Source: Arthrobacter pascens (GTDB taxonomy: Bacteria; Actinomycetota; Actinomycetes; Actinomycetales; Micrococcaceae). Taken from it: a DNA stretch of 64,000 nucleotides. Shown here piece by piece: positions 35,198 through 47,450 of this stretch (positions are counted from its first letter, which is position 1; the number at the start of each line of letters is the position of its first letter). A program made the position numbers and the translations under genes. The stretch spans positions 4,402,001-4,466,000 of the forward strand of contig NZ_JAUSWY010000001.1 of assembly GCF_030815585.1 (NCBI RefSeq), given 5' to 3'. Below the pieces are notes generated by a model. It saw only the letters and a list, made by a program, of their open reading frames with translations. It was not told the DNA's origin and ran no database searches.

Positions 35198-36073
35198 ATG
35201 TCAGCCGATAAATCCTCTGGGGATGCCTTGAACGACGCAGCCGAGCTGCCCCGCGTGTCCATTGTTATTCCGGCTTACAACGAGGAGAGCGTGATCCGGC
35301 AGTGTCTGATTGCTGCCATCTATCAGTCTGTTCCGGCCCACGAGATCATCGTGGTGGACAACCTGTCCACGGACCGTACTGCAGCCATCGTCCAGCAGAT
35401 GCAGCTGGAGTATCCCGAAAGTCCCATCATCCTGCTGAGCCAGGACCAGGCACAGGGCCTCATTCCGACCAGGAACTTCGGCCTGAACCATGCCACTGGA
35501 GACGTCCTCGGACGCATCGATGCGGATTCCGTCGTGGAGCCCGACTGGGTTGAGCAGGTGCAGAAGGCGTTCCTGGACCAGTCCGTACAGGCGGCTACCG
35601 GCCCAGTGGTCTACTACGACATGCCCATGCGGCGGTTCGGTTTAAAGGCCGATGACAAGATGCGCCAGCTGATGCTGAAACTCGCCAAGCACCAGTACCA
35701 CTTCCTGTTCGGCTCCAACATGGCGCTGCGTGCCTCAGCCTGGAAAACCATCCGGGACGAAACCTGCCGGGATGAAAAGGACGAGATGCACGAGGACATC
35801 GACCTCTCGCTGCATCTCGCCGACCACGAGCTCAAAGTCCAGTACTGGCCGCAGATGGTGTCCGGCATGTCGGCGCGCCGGCTCGAGGACTCACCCCGGG
35901 ACTACCGTTACTACGTGACACGCTTCGACCGCACGTACAAGGCGCATAACGTCAAGAAGATGGCCCTCAAGGCACCCATGGTGGTGTTCTTCTCGGTCTA
36001 CTTCCCGGCAAAGCTCCTGCGCGCCATCCACACCGTAAACACCGCGCAGCCCATCCGCCGCGGCGGCCAGTAG
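35198..36073 (+). CDS. Family 2 glycosyltransferase
   Basis: 291 residues of a GT-A fold: VSIVIPAYNEESVIRQCLIAA, DNLSTDRTA, GLIPTRNFGLNHATGDVLGRIDADSVV (DxD as DAD) and MHEDIDLSLHLADHELKV. There is no clear membrane-spanning region beyond a weakly hydrophobic stretch near the C-terminus (APMVVFFSVYFPAKLL). The sugar and acceptor are not predictable. ATG 35198 starts just before the domain; the frame upstream lacks similarity and includes the terminator of the previous gene. Confidence 0.85.
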   Translation: MSADKSSGDALNDAAELPRVSIVIPAYNEESVIRQCLIAAIYQSVPAHEIIVVDNLSTDRTAAIVQQMQLEYPESPIILLSQDQAQGLIPTRNFGLNHATGDVLGRIDADSVVEPDWVEQVQKAFLDQSVQAATGPVVYYDMPMRRFGLKADDKMRQLMLKLAKHQYHFLFGSNMALRASAWKTIRDETCRDEKDEMHEDIDLSLHLADHELKVQYWPQMVSGMSARRLEDSPRDYRYYVTRFDRTYKAHNVKKMALKAPMVVFFSVYFPAKLLRAIHTVNTAQPIRRGGQ

Positions 36074-36098
36074 CCCCCGTCGGAACACGCGCCGGGCC

Positions 36099-37052
36099 TC
36101 AGTCTGTGCCCAGCTCCGCCAGGCGTTCCGACGGCGGGCCGCCACCCCGGGAGCCGGGCGGAGAGTCCCGGCCCTTCCTTCTGGCCCGGCCGGACCGCTG
36201 ACCAAGGACCACGACCGCGAGCCCCATCAGGATGAGCCCCAATCCCGCGTAGGTGCCCGCCGGGAGGGTCTCGTGCAGGAACACGGCTGCCAGCAGGGCC
36301 GCACCCGGTATCTCCAGCAGTATGATCATCGACACCAGTAGCGGGCTCATGGTGGCCAGCAGGTGATTAAAGGCTGTATGGCCCACCAACTGGGCGCACA
36401 CGGTGATGGCGGCGATGCCAAGCCAGCCAACGGCGTCGAACCCCACCAGCGGCTGATGGCTGACGAGCGCGAGCAGCGCCACCATTGCGGCACACATTCC
36501 GTAGCAGAGCGTGGTGTACGTTCCCGTGGTCATGCTTTGCCGGGCCTTGCCGCCCGCCAGCGTGTAGAGGCCGGCCAGGGCGCCGCCGGCCACCGCCAGC
36601 AGATCACCAAGGAGTGCATCCGGTGAAGATCCCATATCGAAACCCGTGATGGCAACCACACCACCAAAGGCAATTCCCAGGCCTGCGAGCACCTGCCAGC
36701 GGTGCCTCGTTCCACGGACCAGCTGGAAGACGGCGATCCATGCGGACTGGAGGCAGACCAGGGCAGTTGCCGCAGCCACGGAGGTGAGCTGCAGTGAGGT
36801 GATAAAGCAAGCAAAGTGCAGGGCCAGGGCGAGCGCGGCCAGCAAAGACCAGCGGAACTCGCTTCGGGTGAGCCGCCCGAACTGCCGCGGTTCGCGGATC
36901 AGCGTGGGAGTTGCCATGACAGCGGCCCCAATGGCGTTCCGCCAGAAGGCTATTGCCAGGGCACTCACCGTTGTGGCCCCGAGCGTGGCGGCGATCAGCG
37001 GACCGGAAGACGCAACACCCAACACACCGAGCGCTGCGATGAAGAAGTTCAC
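36099..37052 (-). CDS. EamA/DMT-family transporter
   Basis: 317 residues with ten membrane helices in two EamA repeats: FIAALGVLGVASSGPLIA and SALAIAFWRNAIGAAVM in the first, LLAVAGGALAGLYTLAGG and ILLEIPGAALLAAVFLHETL in the second. A basic, Gly/Pro-rich cytosolic tail follows. DMT exporters of this kind handle amino acids or metabolites; the substrate is unknown. GTG start at 37052. Convergent with the preceding glycosyltransferase. Confidence 0.88.
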   Translation of the reverse strand: MNFFIAALGVLGVASSGPLIAATLGATTVSALAIAFWRNAIGAAVMATPTLIREPRQFGRLTRSEFRWSLLAALALALHFACFITSLQLTSVAAATALVCLQSAWIAVFQLVRGTRHRWQVLAGLGIAFGGVVAITGFDMGSSPDALLGDLLAVAGGALAGLYTLAGGKARQSMTTGTYTTLCYGMCAAMVALLALVSHQPLVGFDAVGWLGIAAITVCAQLVGHTAFNHLLATMSPLLVSMIILLEIPGAALLAAVFLHETLPAGTYAGLGLILMGLAVVVLGQRSGRARRKGRDSPPGSRGGGPPSERLAELGTD

Positions 37053-37140
37053 TGTCCAACCCTACTGTGGCATCAGCGCGTGTCCACGCCCCGCAGTCCA
37101 AGGCTCAAGGGGTCAAGGACCCCCTTGCGAAGCCAAAGCA

Positions 37141-37177
37141 AAAAGTCCCGGACAGCGTTTCCGCTGTCCGGGACTTT
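37141..37177 (-). terminator. Rho-independent terminator of tRNA-Ala
   Basis: A perfect 16-bp stem (37142-37157 with 37162-37177) closes on a GAAA tetraloop in the minus-strand transcript and is followed by a short T run, five bases past the tRNA 3' end. Confidence 0.9.
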
Positions 37178-37181
37178 CTTA

Positions 37182-37257
37182 TGGTGGAGGCACGGGGACT
37201 CGAACCCCGAACCCCCTGCTTGCAAAGCAGGTGCGCTACCAATTGCGCCATGCCCCC
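37182..37257 (-). tRNA. tRNA-Ala (anticodon TGC)
   Basis: 76 nt with encoded CCA. The acceptor pairs GGGGGCA with TGCCTCC (one G-U), the anticodon loop is TTTGCAA giving TGC, and the T-arm GGGGTTCGAGTCCCC is complete. It sits with tRNA-Ile downstream of gyrA, as in mycobacteria. Confidence 0.96.
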
Positions 37258-37329
37258 ATAAGAAGCAACCCGACAATCATACCCTAGAACCAGAGAGCCG
37301 TTTACCAGCTCCAGGCCCTGGAATCCGGG

Positions 37330-37446
37330 CTAATCAACCTTGTCGGTTGACTCGCTCCAGACTGTTTTCTGGGCTTCGGATTCCTGTGCCTTCTTGTAGA
37401 GCAGGACGCCTGCGATCGCAGCTGCAAGTACCAGCAACTTCTTCAC
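37330..37446 (-). CDS. DLW-39-type small protein
   Basis: A 38-codon gene between tRNA-Ala and tRNA-Ile. It reads, from GTG 37446, KKLLVLAAAIAGVLLYKKA then QESEAQKTVWSESTDKVD. A short membrane helix, a Tyr-Lys-Lys boundary and a polar tail with a conserved Trp match the DLW-39 family of tiny actinobacterial proteins coded at exactly this place near gyrA. Function unknown. No strong ribosome site is visible. Confidence 0.75.
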   Translation of the reverse strand: MKKLLVLAAAIAGVLLYKKAQESEAQKTVWSESTDKVD

Positions 37447-37514
37447 ATGCACCCCGTTCCGGCTCGGATCTACCTAGGTAACCCGAACCTCCACTTGAAC
37501 CTGCACAGGTTCCG

Positions 37515-37588
37515 TGGGCGTACCAGGACTTGAACCTGGGACCTCTTCGTTATCAGCGAAGCGCTCTAACCGCCTGAGCTATACGCCC
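37515..37588 (-). tRNA. tRNA-Ile (anticodon GAT)
   Basis: 74 nt without encoded CCA. The acceptor GGGCGTA pairs perfectly with TACGCCC and the discriminator is A. The D-loop is AGCTCAGGCGGTTAGAGCG, anticodon loop CTGATAA gives GAT, and the T-arm is CCAGGTTCAAGTCCTGG. Confidence 0.96.
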
Positions 37589-37597
37589 CGATGCCTC

Positions 37598-37638
37598 ATC
37601 GGGCCGAGATATGACTTTACAGCACATCCCGGCCCGAT
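37598..37638 (-). terminator. Inverted repeat downstream of the gyrB-gyrA-DUF3566 operon
   Basis: ATCGGGCCG at 37598-37606 and its complement at 37630-37638 enclose a 23-nt loop, 49 bp past the DUF3566 stop and 10 bp before tRNA-Ile. It could be a terminator without a U-tract or a processing signal. Confidence 0.4.
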
Positions 37639-37686
37639 CTCAAATCGAGGTACTCCACCGGCAAATATCCGGAAAATTGCGGGTTT

Positions 37687-38316
37687 TCAGTCGTCCGTCA
37701 GGGTGACACCGATGCCGCCGACCAGTGTCGCCGAGATGTTGTACAGCACGGCAGACAGCATGGACAGCGCAGTCAGCAGGACCACATTCACTACCGCGAT
37801 AATCGTGGCGAAAGAGGCCACCTGCCCCAGGGACGCGACCTTCTTCAGCTCGAACCCGCCTCCCTCGGAACCCGCCAGGGTCCCCAGGAGACTGTCCACC
37901 TGATCAAAGATGCCCGTAAGGTCCAGGACGGTCCACAGCACAATGGCCGCCACTACAGTGACGATTCCCAACGCCACGGAGAGGAGGAATGCCATCTTCA
38001 GGACCGACCAGGGATCCACCTTGCTCACGAGCAGCCGTGCACGCCTGACCTTTGCCTTGGGCGCCGGCTTGACCAGTCCGGGAGCACCCTGGGCGGCTCG
38101 CTGGCCCTGGCCGGGCTGATCCTGCGCACGGCGCGGGCCTTGCCCTGGCTGCACCGGGCGCTGGCCGGGAGCAGCGGGCCTCTGGCCCGGAACGCCGGCC
38201 GCTGCCGGCCGCTGCGGGGGACGGACGGGTGCGTTCACCCGGGGAGCGGCCGCGGGTTGGCGTGTTCCGCCGGGACCATTGCTGGTCGGCTTGGGATATG
38301 AGTCGGGATTACTCAC
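37687..38316 (-). CDS. DUF3566 membrane protein
   Basis: 209 residues. The first 95 are Pro/Gln/Ala-rich and disordered, then [30 protein letters not shown] begins the DUF3566 domain (PF12089), with two membrane helices around 107-132 and 172-200 and a loop between. The family is always placed behind gyrA in actinobacteria (Rv0007 in M. tuberculosis). ATG overlaps the gyrA stop, so it is translated from the gyrase message. Function unresolved, probably in cell-envelope biology. Confidence 0.92.
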   Translation of the reverse strand: MSNPDSYPKPTSNGPGGTRQPAAAPRVNAPVRPPQRPAAAGVPGQRPAAPGQRPVQPGQGPRRAQDQPGQGQRAAQGAPGLVKPAPKAKVRRARLLVSKVDPWSVLKMAFLLSVALGIVTVVAAIVLWTVLDLTGIFDQVDSLLGTLAGSEGGGFELKKVASLGQVASFATIIAVVNVVLLTALSMLSAVLYNISATLVGGIGVTLTDD

Positions 38317-40991
38317 TCGTTACCTCCGGTGTAGTCTTCGTTCGGCTCAGCGTCGCCCGAGGCGTCCTCTGACTCAACGGCCGGTGATGTTTGTGCCACT
38401 GCCTCTGACTCTGCGGATCCCTCGGGAGATCCGGCCTCATCAGCCAACGTTACGTCATCGTCCATGGATTCATCGCCCTCAAGTCCACGTTCGCTGTTCC
38501 GTGCCACCTCGATGATCCGGTCATTCTTGTCCGGTTTCGCGAAGATGACGCCCATGGTGTCGCGCCCCTTGGCGGGGACTCCGGCGACCGAAGAACGAAC
38601 AACCTTGCCGCCTTCCATGACCACCAGGACCTCGTCCTCTTCCTGGACAATCAGGGCACCCACCAGGTCGCCGCGCTCTTCGGCAAGCTTGGCAACCTTG
38701 ATTCCCAGGCCACCGCGGCCCTGGAGCCGGTACTCTTCCACTGCCGTGCGTTTCGCATAGCCGCCCTCGGTCACAATGAACACAAACGATCCGTCCGTGA
38801 CCACGTTGGCGGCCAGCAGCTCGTCCTCCTCGCGGAACTTCATGCCGGTGACCCCGGAGGTTGCGCGGCCCATGGGACGCAGGGCGTCATCGGTGGCCGT
38901 GAACCGGATGGACTGGCCCTTGCGGGAAACCAGCAGGAGGTCGTCAGTTTCGGAGACCAGCTGGGCGGACACCAGCTCGTCCTCGTCCCGCAGGTTGATG
39001 GCAATCACGCCGGCGGAGCGGTTGGTGTCGTAGTCCTCCAGGCGGGTCTTCTTGACCAGGCCGCGCTTGGTGGCGAGGACCAGGTAGGGTGCGTGCTGGT
39101 AGTCCTTGAGATCCAGTACCTGGGCGATGTGTTCGTCCGGCTGGAACGCCATTAGGTTGGCGACGTGCTGGCCCTTTGCGTCGCGGCCTGCCTCCACCAG
39201 CTCGTAAGCCTTGGCGCGGTATACCCGGCCAAGGTTGGTGAAGAACAGCAGCCAGTGGTGGGTAGTTGTGACAAAGAAGTGCTCCACAACGTCATCGCCG
39301 CGCAGCTGTGCACCCTTGATGCCCTTGCCGCCGCGCTGCTGTGAGCGGTAGTTGTCGCTCCGTGTGCGCTTGACGTAGCCGCCGCGGGTGATGGTGACAA
39401 CCATTTCCTCTTCGGGGATCAGGTCCTCCATGGACATGTCACCGTCGAAACCCATCAGGATCTTGGTGCGGCGGTCGTCCCCGTGCTTGGCCACGATCTC
39501 ACCCAGCTCGGTGCTGATGATCCCGCGCTGGCGTTCCTCGGAAGCCAGAATGGTGTTGTACTCGGTAATCAGGGCTTCGAGTTCGGAGTGCCGGTCCTGG
39601 ATCTTCTGCCGTTCCAGGGCCGCAAGACGGCGCAACTGCATATCCAGGATGGCACGCGCCTGCAGCTCATCGATATCCAGCAGCTGCATCAGGCCGTCGC
39701 GGGCGGCCTCGGTGGTGTTGGAGGCGCGGATCAGGGCAATAACCTCGTCCAGCATGTCCAGGGCCTTGAGGAGGGCACGCAGGATGTGCGCTTCCTCTTC
39801 AGCTTTGCGCAGGCGGTAGCGGGTCCGCCGGGCAATAACGTCCATCTGGTGCGTCACCCAGTGGCGGATGAAGGCGTCGAGGCTCAGGGTGCGCGGCACG
39901 CCGTCGACGATTGCCAACATGTTGGCTGCGAAGTTGTCCTGCAGCTGGGTGTGCTTGTAGAGGTTGTTCAGCACCACCTTGGCCACAGCATCGCGCTTGA
40001 GCACAATGACCAGGCGCTGGCCGGTGCGGCCAGAGGTCTCGTCCCGGAGGTCCGCGATGCCCTGGATCTTGCCGTCTTTGACCAGTTCGGCGATCTTGAT
40101 GGCCAGGTTGTCGGGGTTGGCCTGGTAAGGCAGTTCGGTGACCACCAGGCACGTGCGGCCCTGGAGTTCCTCCACGTTGACCACGGCGCGCATGGTGATG
40201 GAGCCGCGGCCCGTCCGGTAGGCGTCCTCGATGCCCTTGTGGCCCAGGATGGTCGCGCCGGTCGGGAAATCGGGACCCTTGATGCGGAGCAGCAGTTCTT
40301 CCAGCAGTTCCTCGCGGCCCGCCGTCGGGTTGGCCAGGTACCACTGGACACCGTCGGCAACTTCACGGAGGTTATGCGGCGGAATATTCGTGGCCATGCC
40401 TACGGCGATCCCGGACGAGCCGTTGACCAACAGGTTGGGGAAGCGGGCCGGCAGGATGGTGGGTTCCTGGTTCTTGCCGTCGTAGTTGTCTTGGAAGTCG
40501 ACGGTCTCCTCGTCGATGTCCCGGACCATCTCCATGGCCAGCGGGGCCATCTTGGTTTCCGTATACCGGGGGGCAGCCGCACCGTCGTTGCCGGGCGAGC
40601 CGAAGTTCCCCTGGCCCAGGGCGAGCGGGTAGCGCATGGTCCAGTCCTGGATCAGTCGGACCAGGGCATCATAGATCGCGGTGTCACCATGGGGGTGGTA
40701 CTGGCCCATGACCTCGCCCACCACGCGGGCGCACTTGTTGAACGAGCGGTCCGGGCGGTAGCCGCCGTCGAACATCGCGTACAGCACGCGGCGGTGCACG
40801 GGCTTCAGTCCATCGCGCACATCCGGAAGCGCGCGGCCCACAATGACCGCCATGGCGTAGTCCAGGTAGGAGCGCTGCATCTCAGTCTGCAGATCCACCT
40901 GCTCTACGCGATCGACCAGCACATCGCCTTCAAGAACGGCGTCCGGAAGACCGGCGGAGTCCGCCGGGTTCTCGGGTGTTTCGTCACTCAT
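38313..40991 (-). CDS. gyrA: DNA gyrase subunit A
   Basis: 892 residues. Winged-helix/tower domain with the quinolone region [18 protein letters not shown] and catalytic Tyr in [13 protein letters not shown], coiled-coil gate, then the C-terminal beta-pinwheel with GyrA box [10 protein letters not shown], ending in a long acidic tail. With GyrB it introduces negative supercoils. The quinolone-region residues (Thr at the Ser83 position, Asp at 87) are both chemically ordinary for wild type. 57 bp separates it from gyrB on the same strand. Confidence 0.98.
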   Translation of the reverse strand: MSDETPENPADSAGLPDAVLEGDVLVDRVEQVDLQTEMQRSYLDYAMAVIVGRALPDVRDGLKPVHRRVLYAMFDGGYRPDRSFNKCARVVGEVMGQYHPHGDTAIYDALVRLIQDWTMRYPLALGQGNFGSPGNDGAAAPRYTETKMAPLAMEMVRDIDEETVDFQDNYDGKNQEPTILPARFPNLLVNGSSGIAVGMATNIPPHNLREVADGVQWYLANPTAGREELLEELLLRIKGPDFPTGATILGHKGIEDAYRTGRGSITMRAVVNVEELQGRTCLVVTELPYQANPDNLAIKIAELVKDGKIQGIADLRDETSGRTGQRLVIVLKRDAVAKVVLNNLYKHTQLQDNFAANMLAIVDGVPRTLSLDAFIRHWVTHQMDVIARRTRYRLRKAEEEAHILRALLKALDMLDEVIALIRASNTTEAARDGLMQLLDIDELQARAILDMQLRRLAALERQKIQDRHSELEALITEYNTILASEERQRGIISTELGEIVAKHGDDRRTKILMGFDGDMSMEDLIPEEEMVVTITRGGYVKRTRSDNYRSQQRGGKGIKGAQLRGDDVVEHFFVTTTHHWLLFFTNLGRVYRAKAYELVEAGRDAKGQHVANLMAFQPDEHIAQVLDLKDYQHAPYLVLATKRGLVKKTRLEDYDTNRSAGVIAINLRDEDELVSAQLVSETDDLLLVSRKGQSIRFTATDDALRPMGRATSGVTGMKFREEDELLAANVVTDGSFVFIVTEGGYAKRTAVEEYRLQGRGGLGIKVAKLAEERGDLVGALIVQEEDEVLVVMEGGKVVRSSVAGVPAKGRDTMGVIFAKPDKNDRIIEVARNSERGLEGDESMDDDVTLADEAGSPEGSAESEAVAQTSPAVESEDASGDAEPNEDYTGGNE

Positions 40992-41048
40992 AGTCTATTT
41001 TCCGTTTCAGGTATATGTCAGTTATGGAATATCAATCCGCGCAGCGGA

Positions 41049-43524
<2,476 letters not shown>

Positions 43525-44088
43525 TTATCCGTAGGTGTCACGGGGACCGCGGCCGTTGACGGTACGGCCGCCCTTGCGCCAGCTGGGCGCGGACGGTCCC
43601 AGCACCTGGATGCTGGTGACCACACCGTCTCCCAGTTCGGTGCGGAACTTTTCCAGCAGGCTCAGGCTCAGGAGCCGCAGCTGTGTGGCCCAGGCCGTTG
43701 AATCGCAGCGCACATGAAGCGTGGTGTCACTGAAGCTTTCCGGGGTGCAATGTGCAGAAATCTCCGGTCCCACCAGGGTCGCCCACTCAGCCATGACGGA
43801 TCCCACCGCTACCGGCGAGGTCCAGCCGCGCTCCGCAACCAGCCGTCCCACCACCTTGCCCAGTCCCAGGGGGTCCCGTCCGGTGGCATGGAACTGGCTG
43901 AAGCCGCGGGTGTCCCTGATTCCACGCTTGGATTTTTCCGTGCCTGCGGCCCGGGGTGCTTTGCGACGGATCTCCCCACGTGCCGCAGCTGCCTCGCGCA
44001 TCCTGTTCAGAGCCGCCTGGGGCGCGTCGATGTTATCGGGATCGCGGCCCGGTTGAAGACCGCCGCCGCTCTTGTCGTCCCTACTCAT
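43525..44088 (-). CDS. DciA-family (DUF721) protein
   Basis: 187 residues. A disordered basic N-terminus, then the DUF721/DciA domain: GLGKVVGRLVAERGWTSPVAVGSVMAEW, LVGPEISAHCTPESFSDTTLHVRCDSTAWATQLRLLSLSLLEKF. DciA proteins are the ancestral loaders of the DnaB helicase at the origin in bacteria lacking DnaC/DnaI, so it belongs functionally with the neighbouring dnaA. ATG 44088 overlaps the recF stop by eight bases; an in-frame TTG one codon earlier is less likely. Confidence 0.92.
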   Translation of the reverse strand: MSRDDKSGGGLQPGRDPDNIDAPQAALNRMREAAAARGEIRRKAPRAAGTEKSKRGIRDTRGFSQFHATGRDPLGLGKVVGRLVAERGWTSPVAVGSVMAEWATLVGPEISAHCTPESFSDTTLHVRCDSTAWATQLRLLSLSLLEKFRTELGDGVVTSIQVLGPSAPSWRKGGRTVNGRGPRDTYG

Positions 44089-45289
44089 CAATTCCTCCCG
44101 GGATAACCTTCACCCGCCGGCCGGACAGCTCTTCCGGAATGTCGGCGTCGACGGCGGCGGTCACCAGGACCTGTTCCGCACCGGAGACTATTGCCGCCAG
44201 TTTACGCCGCCGCTGGACGTCCAGCTCGGCAAAAACGTCATCAAGGATAAGGATCGGGGCGGATCCGCCGGTCCGCGCGTCATCGAGCATCACGTAATAG
44301 GACGCCAACCGGAGCGACAGGCACATTGACCAGGTTTCGCCATGCGAGGCATAGCCTTTGGCAGGTGCCTCGCCGAGGACCATCTCCAACTCATCCCGGT
44401 GCGGTCCCACTAACGAAATGCCGCGTTCAAGTTCCTTGCGGCGGGACGCCGCAAATGCCCGGACGTAGCGGTCGGTGAGCTGTTCTACAGAAAGTTCCCG
44501 GAGGTCTTCCTGGCCGGCAGCCGTGCCGCCACCCGCAGTCCCGCCACTTCCCGCACCCAAAGCAGGCGCGCCGTCGTCGTCCATCAGGTTTTGAAGCGTG
44601 GAGCGGTAGACAGCGCCGGCTTCCTTGGACCCGTCCGTGAGCTGGGCATACGCCCTGGCCAGGTGGGGACGCAGCCTTTCCACAAGCTCCAGGCGCGCAT
44701 GCAAAAGTTCGGCGCCCGCCCGCGCCATGTGCTGATCCCACACGTCCAGTGTGGCCTCATGGCCGGCACTGAATTTTCCGGCCCGGGCGGATTTCAAGAG
44801 GGCGTTACGCTGCTTGAGAACACGGTCGTAATCGCTGCGCGTTGCTGAGTGGCGGGGAACCAGGTTCACCAACAGCTCGTCGAGGAACCGGCGTCGGCTT
44901 GATGGATCCCCCTTGACCAGGGCCAGGTCCTCGGGAGCAAAAAGGACCGTCTGGCAGATACCCAGGAGGTCCCGGGCACGCACGGGGTTGCTCCGGTTGA
45001 TGCGGCCGCGGTTGGCCCGGTTGGCGTTGATCTCCAGTTCCAGGACCGTGGTCTGGCCGCCGCGGACCAGCCGAGCCCGGACCAGGGCGCGTTCCATGCC
45101 GAACCGCAACAGGGGACCATCTGAACTGACGCGGTGGGAGCTCAGCGTGGTCAGATAACCGATGGCCTCCATCAGGTTGGTCTTACCGATCCCGTTGGAG
45201 CCCACCAGCACGGTGACTCCGGGCTCCAGGGCTAGGTCTACCTGGGCATAACTGCGGAAGTCAGTCAATGAAAGGTGTTCTAGATACAC
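44081..45289 (-). CDS. recF: DNA replication and repair protein RecF
   Basis: 402 residues. SMC-like ATPase: MYLEHLSLTDFRSYAQVDLAL, Walker A GSNGIGKTNLMEA, RRRFLDELL, signature SHGETWSMCLSLRLAS and Walker B ILILDDVFAELD. It loads RecA at gapped DNA with RecO and RecR. It follows gnd with a 45-bp gap and overlaps dciA. Near-usual length (actinobacterial RecF about 380-400). Confidence 0.97.
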   Translation of the reverse strand: MYLEHLSLTDFRSYAQVDLALEPGVTVLVGSNGIGKTNLMEAIGYLTTLSSHRVSSDGPLLRFGMERALVRARLVRGGQTTVLELEINANRANRGRINRSNPVRARDLLGICQTVLFAPEDLALVKGDPSSRRRFLDELLVNLVPRHSATRSDYDRVLKQRNALLKSARAGKFSAGHEATLDVWDQHMARAGAELLHARLELVERLRPHLARAYAQLTDGSKEAGAVYRSTLQNLMDDDGAPALGAGSGGTAGGGTAAGQEDLRELSVEQLTDRYVRAFAASRRKELERGISLVGPHRDELEMVLGEAPAKGYASHGETWSMCLSLRLASYYVMLDDARTGGSAPILILDDVFAELDVQRRRKLAAIVSGAEQVLVTAAVDADIPEELSGRRVKVIPGGIDE

Positions 45290-45334
45290 GCCGTCTTCAG
45301 AATTCTCGGGACCCCTCGGATCCCGGGGTGGCTA

Positions 45335-46219
45335 CTACTTGGCGGGACGGGTGGCATGCCCGCCGAACTGGTGGCGCAGTGCTGAAACCATCTTCATGGC
45401 CGGGGAATTGTCCTCACGGGATGAAAAACGTGCGAAGAGGGCGGCCGTGATGGCCGGCGCCGGAACGGCGTTGGCTATGGCCTCCTCAACTGTCCAGCGT
45501 CCTTCGCCGGAATCTTCCACATAGTCATCGATGGATTCCAGGCCCGGATCCTCGTCCAGCGCCTTGACCATAAGGTCCAGCAGCCACGAACGGACCACCG
45601 TGCCCTTCTGCCACGCGCGGAAGGTTCCGGGCAGATCCGTAACGATGTCCTTGGCCGCCAGCAGTTCATAGCCTTCGGCATAGGCCTGCATCAGTCCGTA
45701 TTCGATGCCGTTGTGGACCATCTTTGCGTAGTGACCGGCGCCGATACCGCCCACGTGGACAAAGCTGTCTGCCCGTTCTCCCTCCGGGCGCAGGGCATCA
45801 AAGACCGGAAGTGCGCGCTCGATATCGGCTGCCTCGCCGCCGGCCATCAGGCCGTATCCGTTCTGGAGCCCCCACACACCGCCGGAAACGCCGCAGTCCA
45901 CGAAACGGATGGCCTTTGCCGCCAGAACGGCACCGTGTTTCTGGTCCTCTGTGAAACGCGAGTTCCCGCCGTCAACCACCAGGTCGCCGGCGTCAAGCTT
46001 GTTTCCAAGTTCGGTGATGACCGCATCGGTGATCTCACCGGCGGGGACCATGACCCAGATGAGGCGTGGTGCAGGCACCGCGGCGATAAGGTCATCCACC
46101 GACGCAACATCGGTGATGTCGGGGTTGCGGTCCAGGCCGGTGACCTCGATTCCCCCCTTGCGAAGCCGTTCGCGCATGTTGAAACCCATTTTTCCAAGGC
46201 CGATCAGTCCGATATGCAC
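45335..46219 (-). CDS. gnd: 6-phosphogluconate dehydrogenase, decarboxylating (short NAD-type)
   Basis: 294 residues, the short GndA/YqeC class (about 300, versus 470 for the long form). HIGLIGLGKMGFNM is the Rossmann GxGxxG, followed by VMVPAGEIT, DGGNSRF, FVDCGVSGGVWGLQNGYGLMAGG and GAGHYAKMVHNGIEYGLMQAYAEG with catalytic Lys and Asn. It oxidises 6-phosphogluconate to ribulose 5-phosphate. GTG 46219 has GAAGGAG eight bases upstream. Its location between dnaN and recF is the standard one in Micrococcales. Confidence 0.95.
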   Translation of the reverse strand: MHIGLIGLGKMGFNMRERLRKGGIEVTGLDRNPDITDVASVDDLIAAVPAPRLIWVMVPAGEITDAVITELGNKLDAGDLVVDGGNSRFTEDQKHGAVLAAKAIRFVDCGVSGGVWGLQNGYGLMAGGEAADIERALPVFDALRPEGERADSFVHVGGIGAGHYAKMVHNGIEYGLMQAYAEGYELLAAKDIVTDLPGTFRAWQKGTVVRSWLLDLMVKALDEDPGLESIDDYVEDSGEGRWTVEEAIANAVPAPAITAALFARFSSREDNSPAMKMVSALRHQFGGHATRPAK

Positions 46220-46275
46220 GGTGGAAACTCCTTCTGCGCTGGTGAATGGGGGGTGCTCAGTAGCGCCACCCAAGT

Positions 46276-46327
46276 AGGTCGCACTAAGCGTCGTTTTGGG
46301 GGCCCAAAACGACGAATACTGCTACCT
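46276..46327 (-). terminator. Long palindrome between dnaN and gnd
   Basis: A 26-bp perfect core (CGTCGTTTTGGG, two bases, then its complement) sits inside a 52-bp imperfect palindrome running AGGTCGCACTAAG to its near-complement, the last bases overlapping the dnaN stop codon. It is well placed to end the dnaN message or to separate it from gnd. Confidence 0.6.
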
Positions 46328-47450
46328 AGTTGGGGAGCCGGACCGGCATGACCAGGTAGCGGTAATCGTCCTGGTCTTCGCCGTCGGCTTCGGCTTGGGC
46401 AGTGATCATGGCCGGCTTGGGCGCCGTGGTGAACGAGAACCGGACGTACTTGGTTTCAATCACGCTGAGTCCCTCCACCAGATAGTGCGGGTTGAAGGCA
46501 ACGGTGATGTCGTCGCCCGAAAGCTGTGCTTCGAGCTCTTCGGAGGCCTGGGCGTCCTCGCCGGTGCCGGCGTCGAGGTGCAACTGTCCCTCGGTGAAGG
46601 CCAGACGGACCGGGGTATTGCGCTCCGCAACGAGTGACACACGGCGGACGGCTTCCACCAGTTCCTGTGTCTGCACCGTGGCGTGAATCGGCGTGGAATC
46701 GGGAAAAAGCGAGCGGATCTTGGGGTAGTCACCGTCAACCAGCAGCGAGGTGGTGGTGCGCCCGCCGCTTTCGAAGCCAATGAGCCTGCTGTCGTCGTCC
46801 GCCAGGGCGAGGTTGATGTCACCGCTGTTGCCCAGAGTCTTGGCGACCTCGCTAAGAGTTTTCGCCTTGACCAGGGCACTGGTGGAGATGCCCGGAGTAA
46901 CTGGCTTCCAAGGTACTTCGCGCATGGCCAGCCGGTAGCGGTCCGTCGCCAGGAGGGTGATGAGGTCATCCTCGATTTCCATCCGGACGCCGGTGAGGAT
47001 CGGGAGGGTGTCGTCTTTGCTGGCTGCGATGATCACCTGGGAAACGGCCTGCGCGAAGGAATCTCCGGGCACGGTGCCGCTGATGGTGGGCAGCGCAGGC
47101 AGGGGCGGGTACTCCGCTTCGGGCATGGTGGCCAGGTGGAAACTGCTGCGTCGGCAGGTGAGGGTGACCTTGTTGCCGTCGGTTTCCACATCCACGGGGG
47201 CGGAGGGCAGACTGCGGCAGATGTCGGCCAGGAGCCGCCCGGACACCAGGATTGTGCCTTCAACCGTGATATCCGCGGCAATCTCGAGGCGTGCGGAGGT
47301 CTCATAGTCGAAGCTCGAAAGGCTTACGGTTCCTGCCTCAGCCTTGAGGAGCAGGCCGGACAGTACGGGTACCGGCGGCCGCGGAGACAGCGACCGGGCT
47401 GTCCAGGTGACGGCTTCTGCCAGGACGTCCCGTTCGACTCTGAACTTCAC
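46326..47450 (-). CDS. dnaN: DNA polymerase III beta sliding clamp
   Basis: 374 residues in three clamp domains: MKFRVERDVLAEAVTWTARSL, VSGLLLKAEAGTVSLSSFDYE, FPDSTPIHATVQTQELVEAVRRVSLVAER and the C-terminal YRYLVMPVRLPN that forms the protein-binding pocket. Length and ends match the family. It lies directly after oriC on the minus strand, as dnaA does before it. Confidence 0.98.
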   Translation of the reverse strand: MKFRVERDVLAEAVTWTARSLSPRPPVPVLSGLLLKAEAGTVSLSSFDYETSARLEIAADITVEGTILVSGRLLADICRSLPSAPVDVETDGNKVTLTCRRSSFHLATMPEAEYPPLPALPTISGTVPGDSFAQAVSQVIIAASKDDTLPILTGVRMEIEDDLITLLATDRYRLAMREVPWKPVTPGISTSALVKAKTLSEVAKTLGNSGDINLALADDDSRLIGFESGGRTTTSLLVDGDYPKIRSLFPDSTPIHATVQTQELVEAVRRVSLVAERNTPVRLAFTEGQLHLDAGTGEDAQASEELEAQLSGDDITVAFNPHYLVEGLSVIETKYVRFSFTTAPKPAMITAQAEADGEDQDDYRYLVMPVRLPN

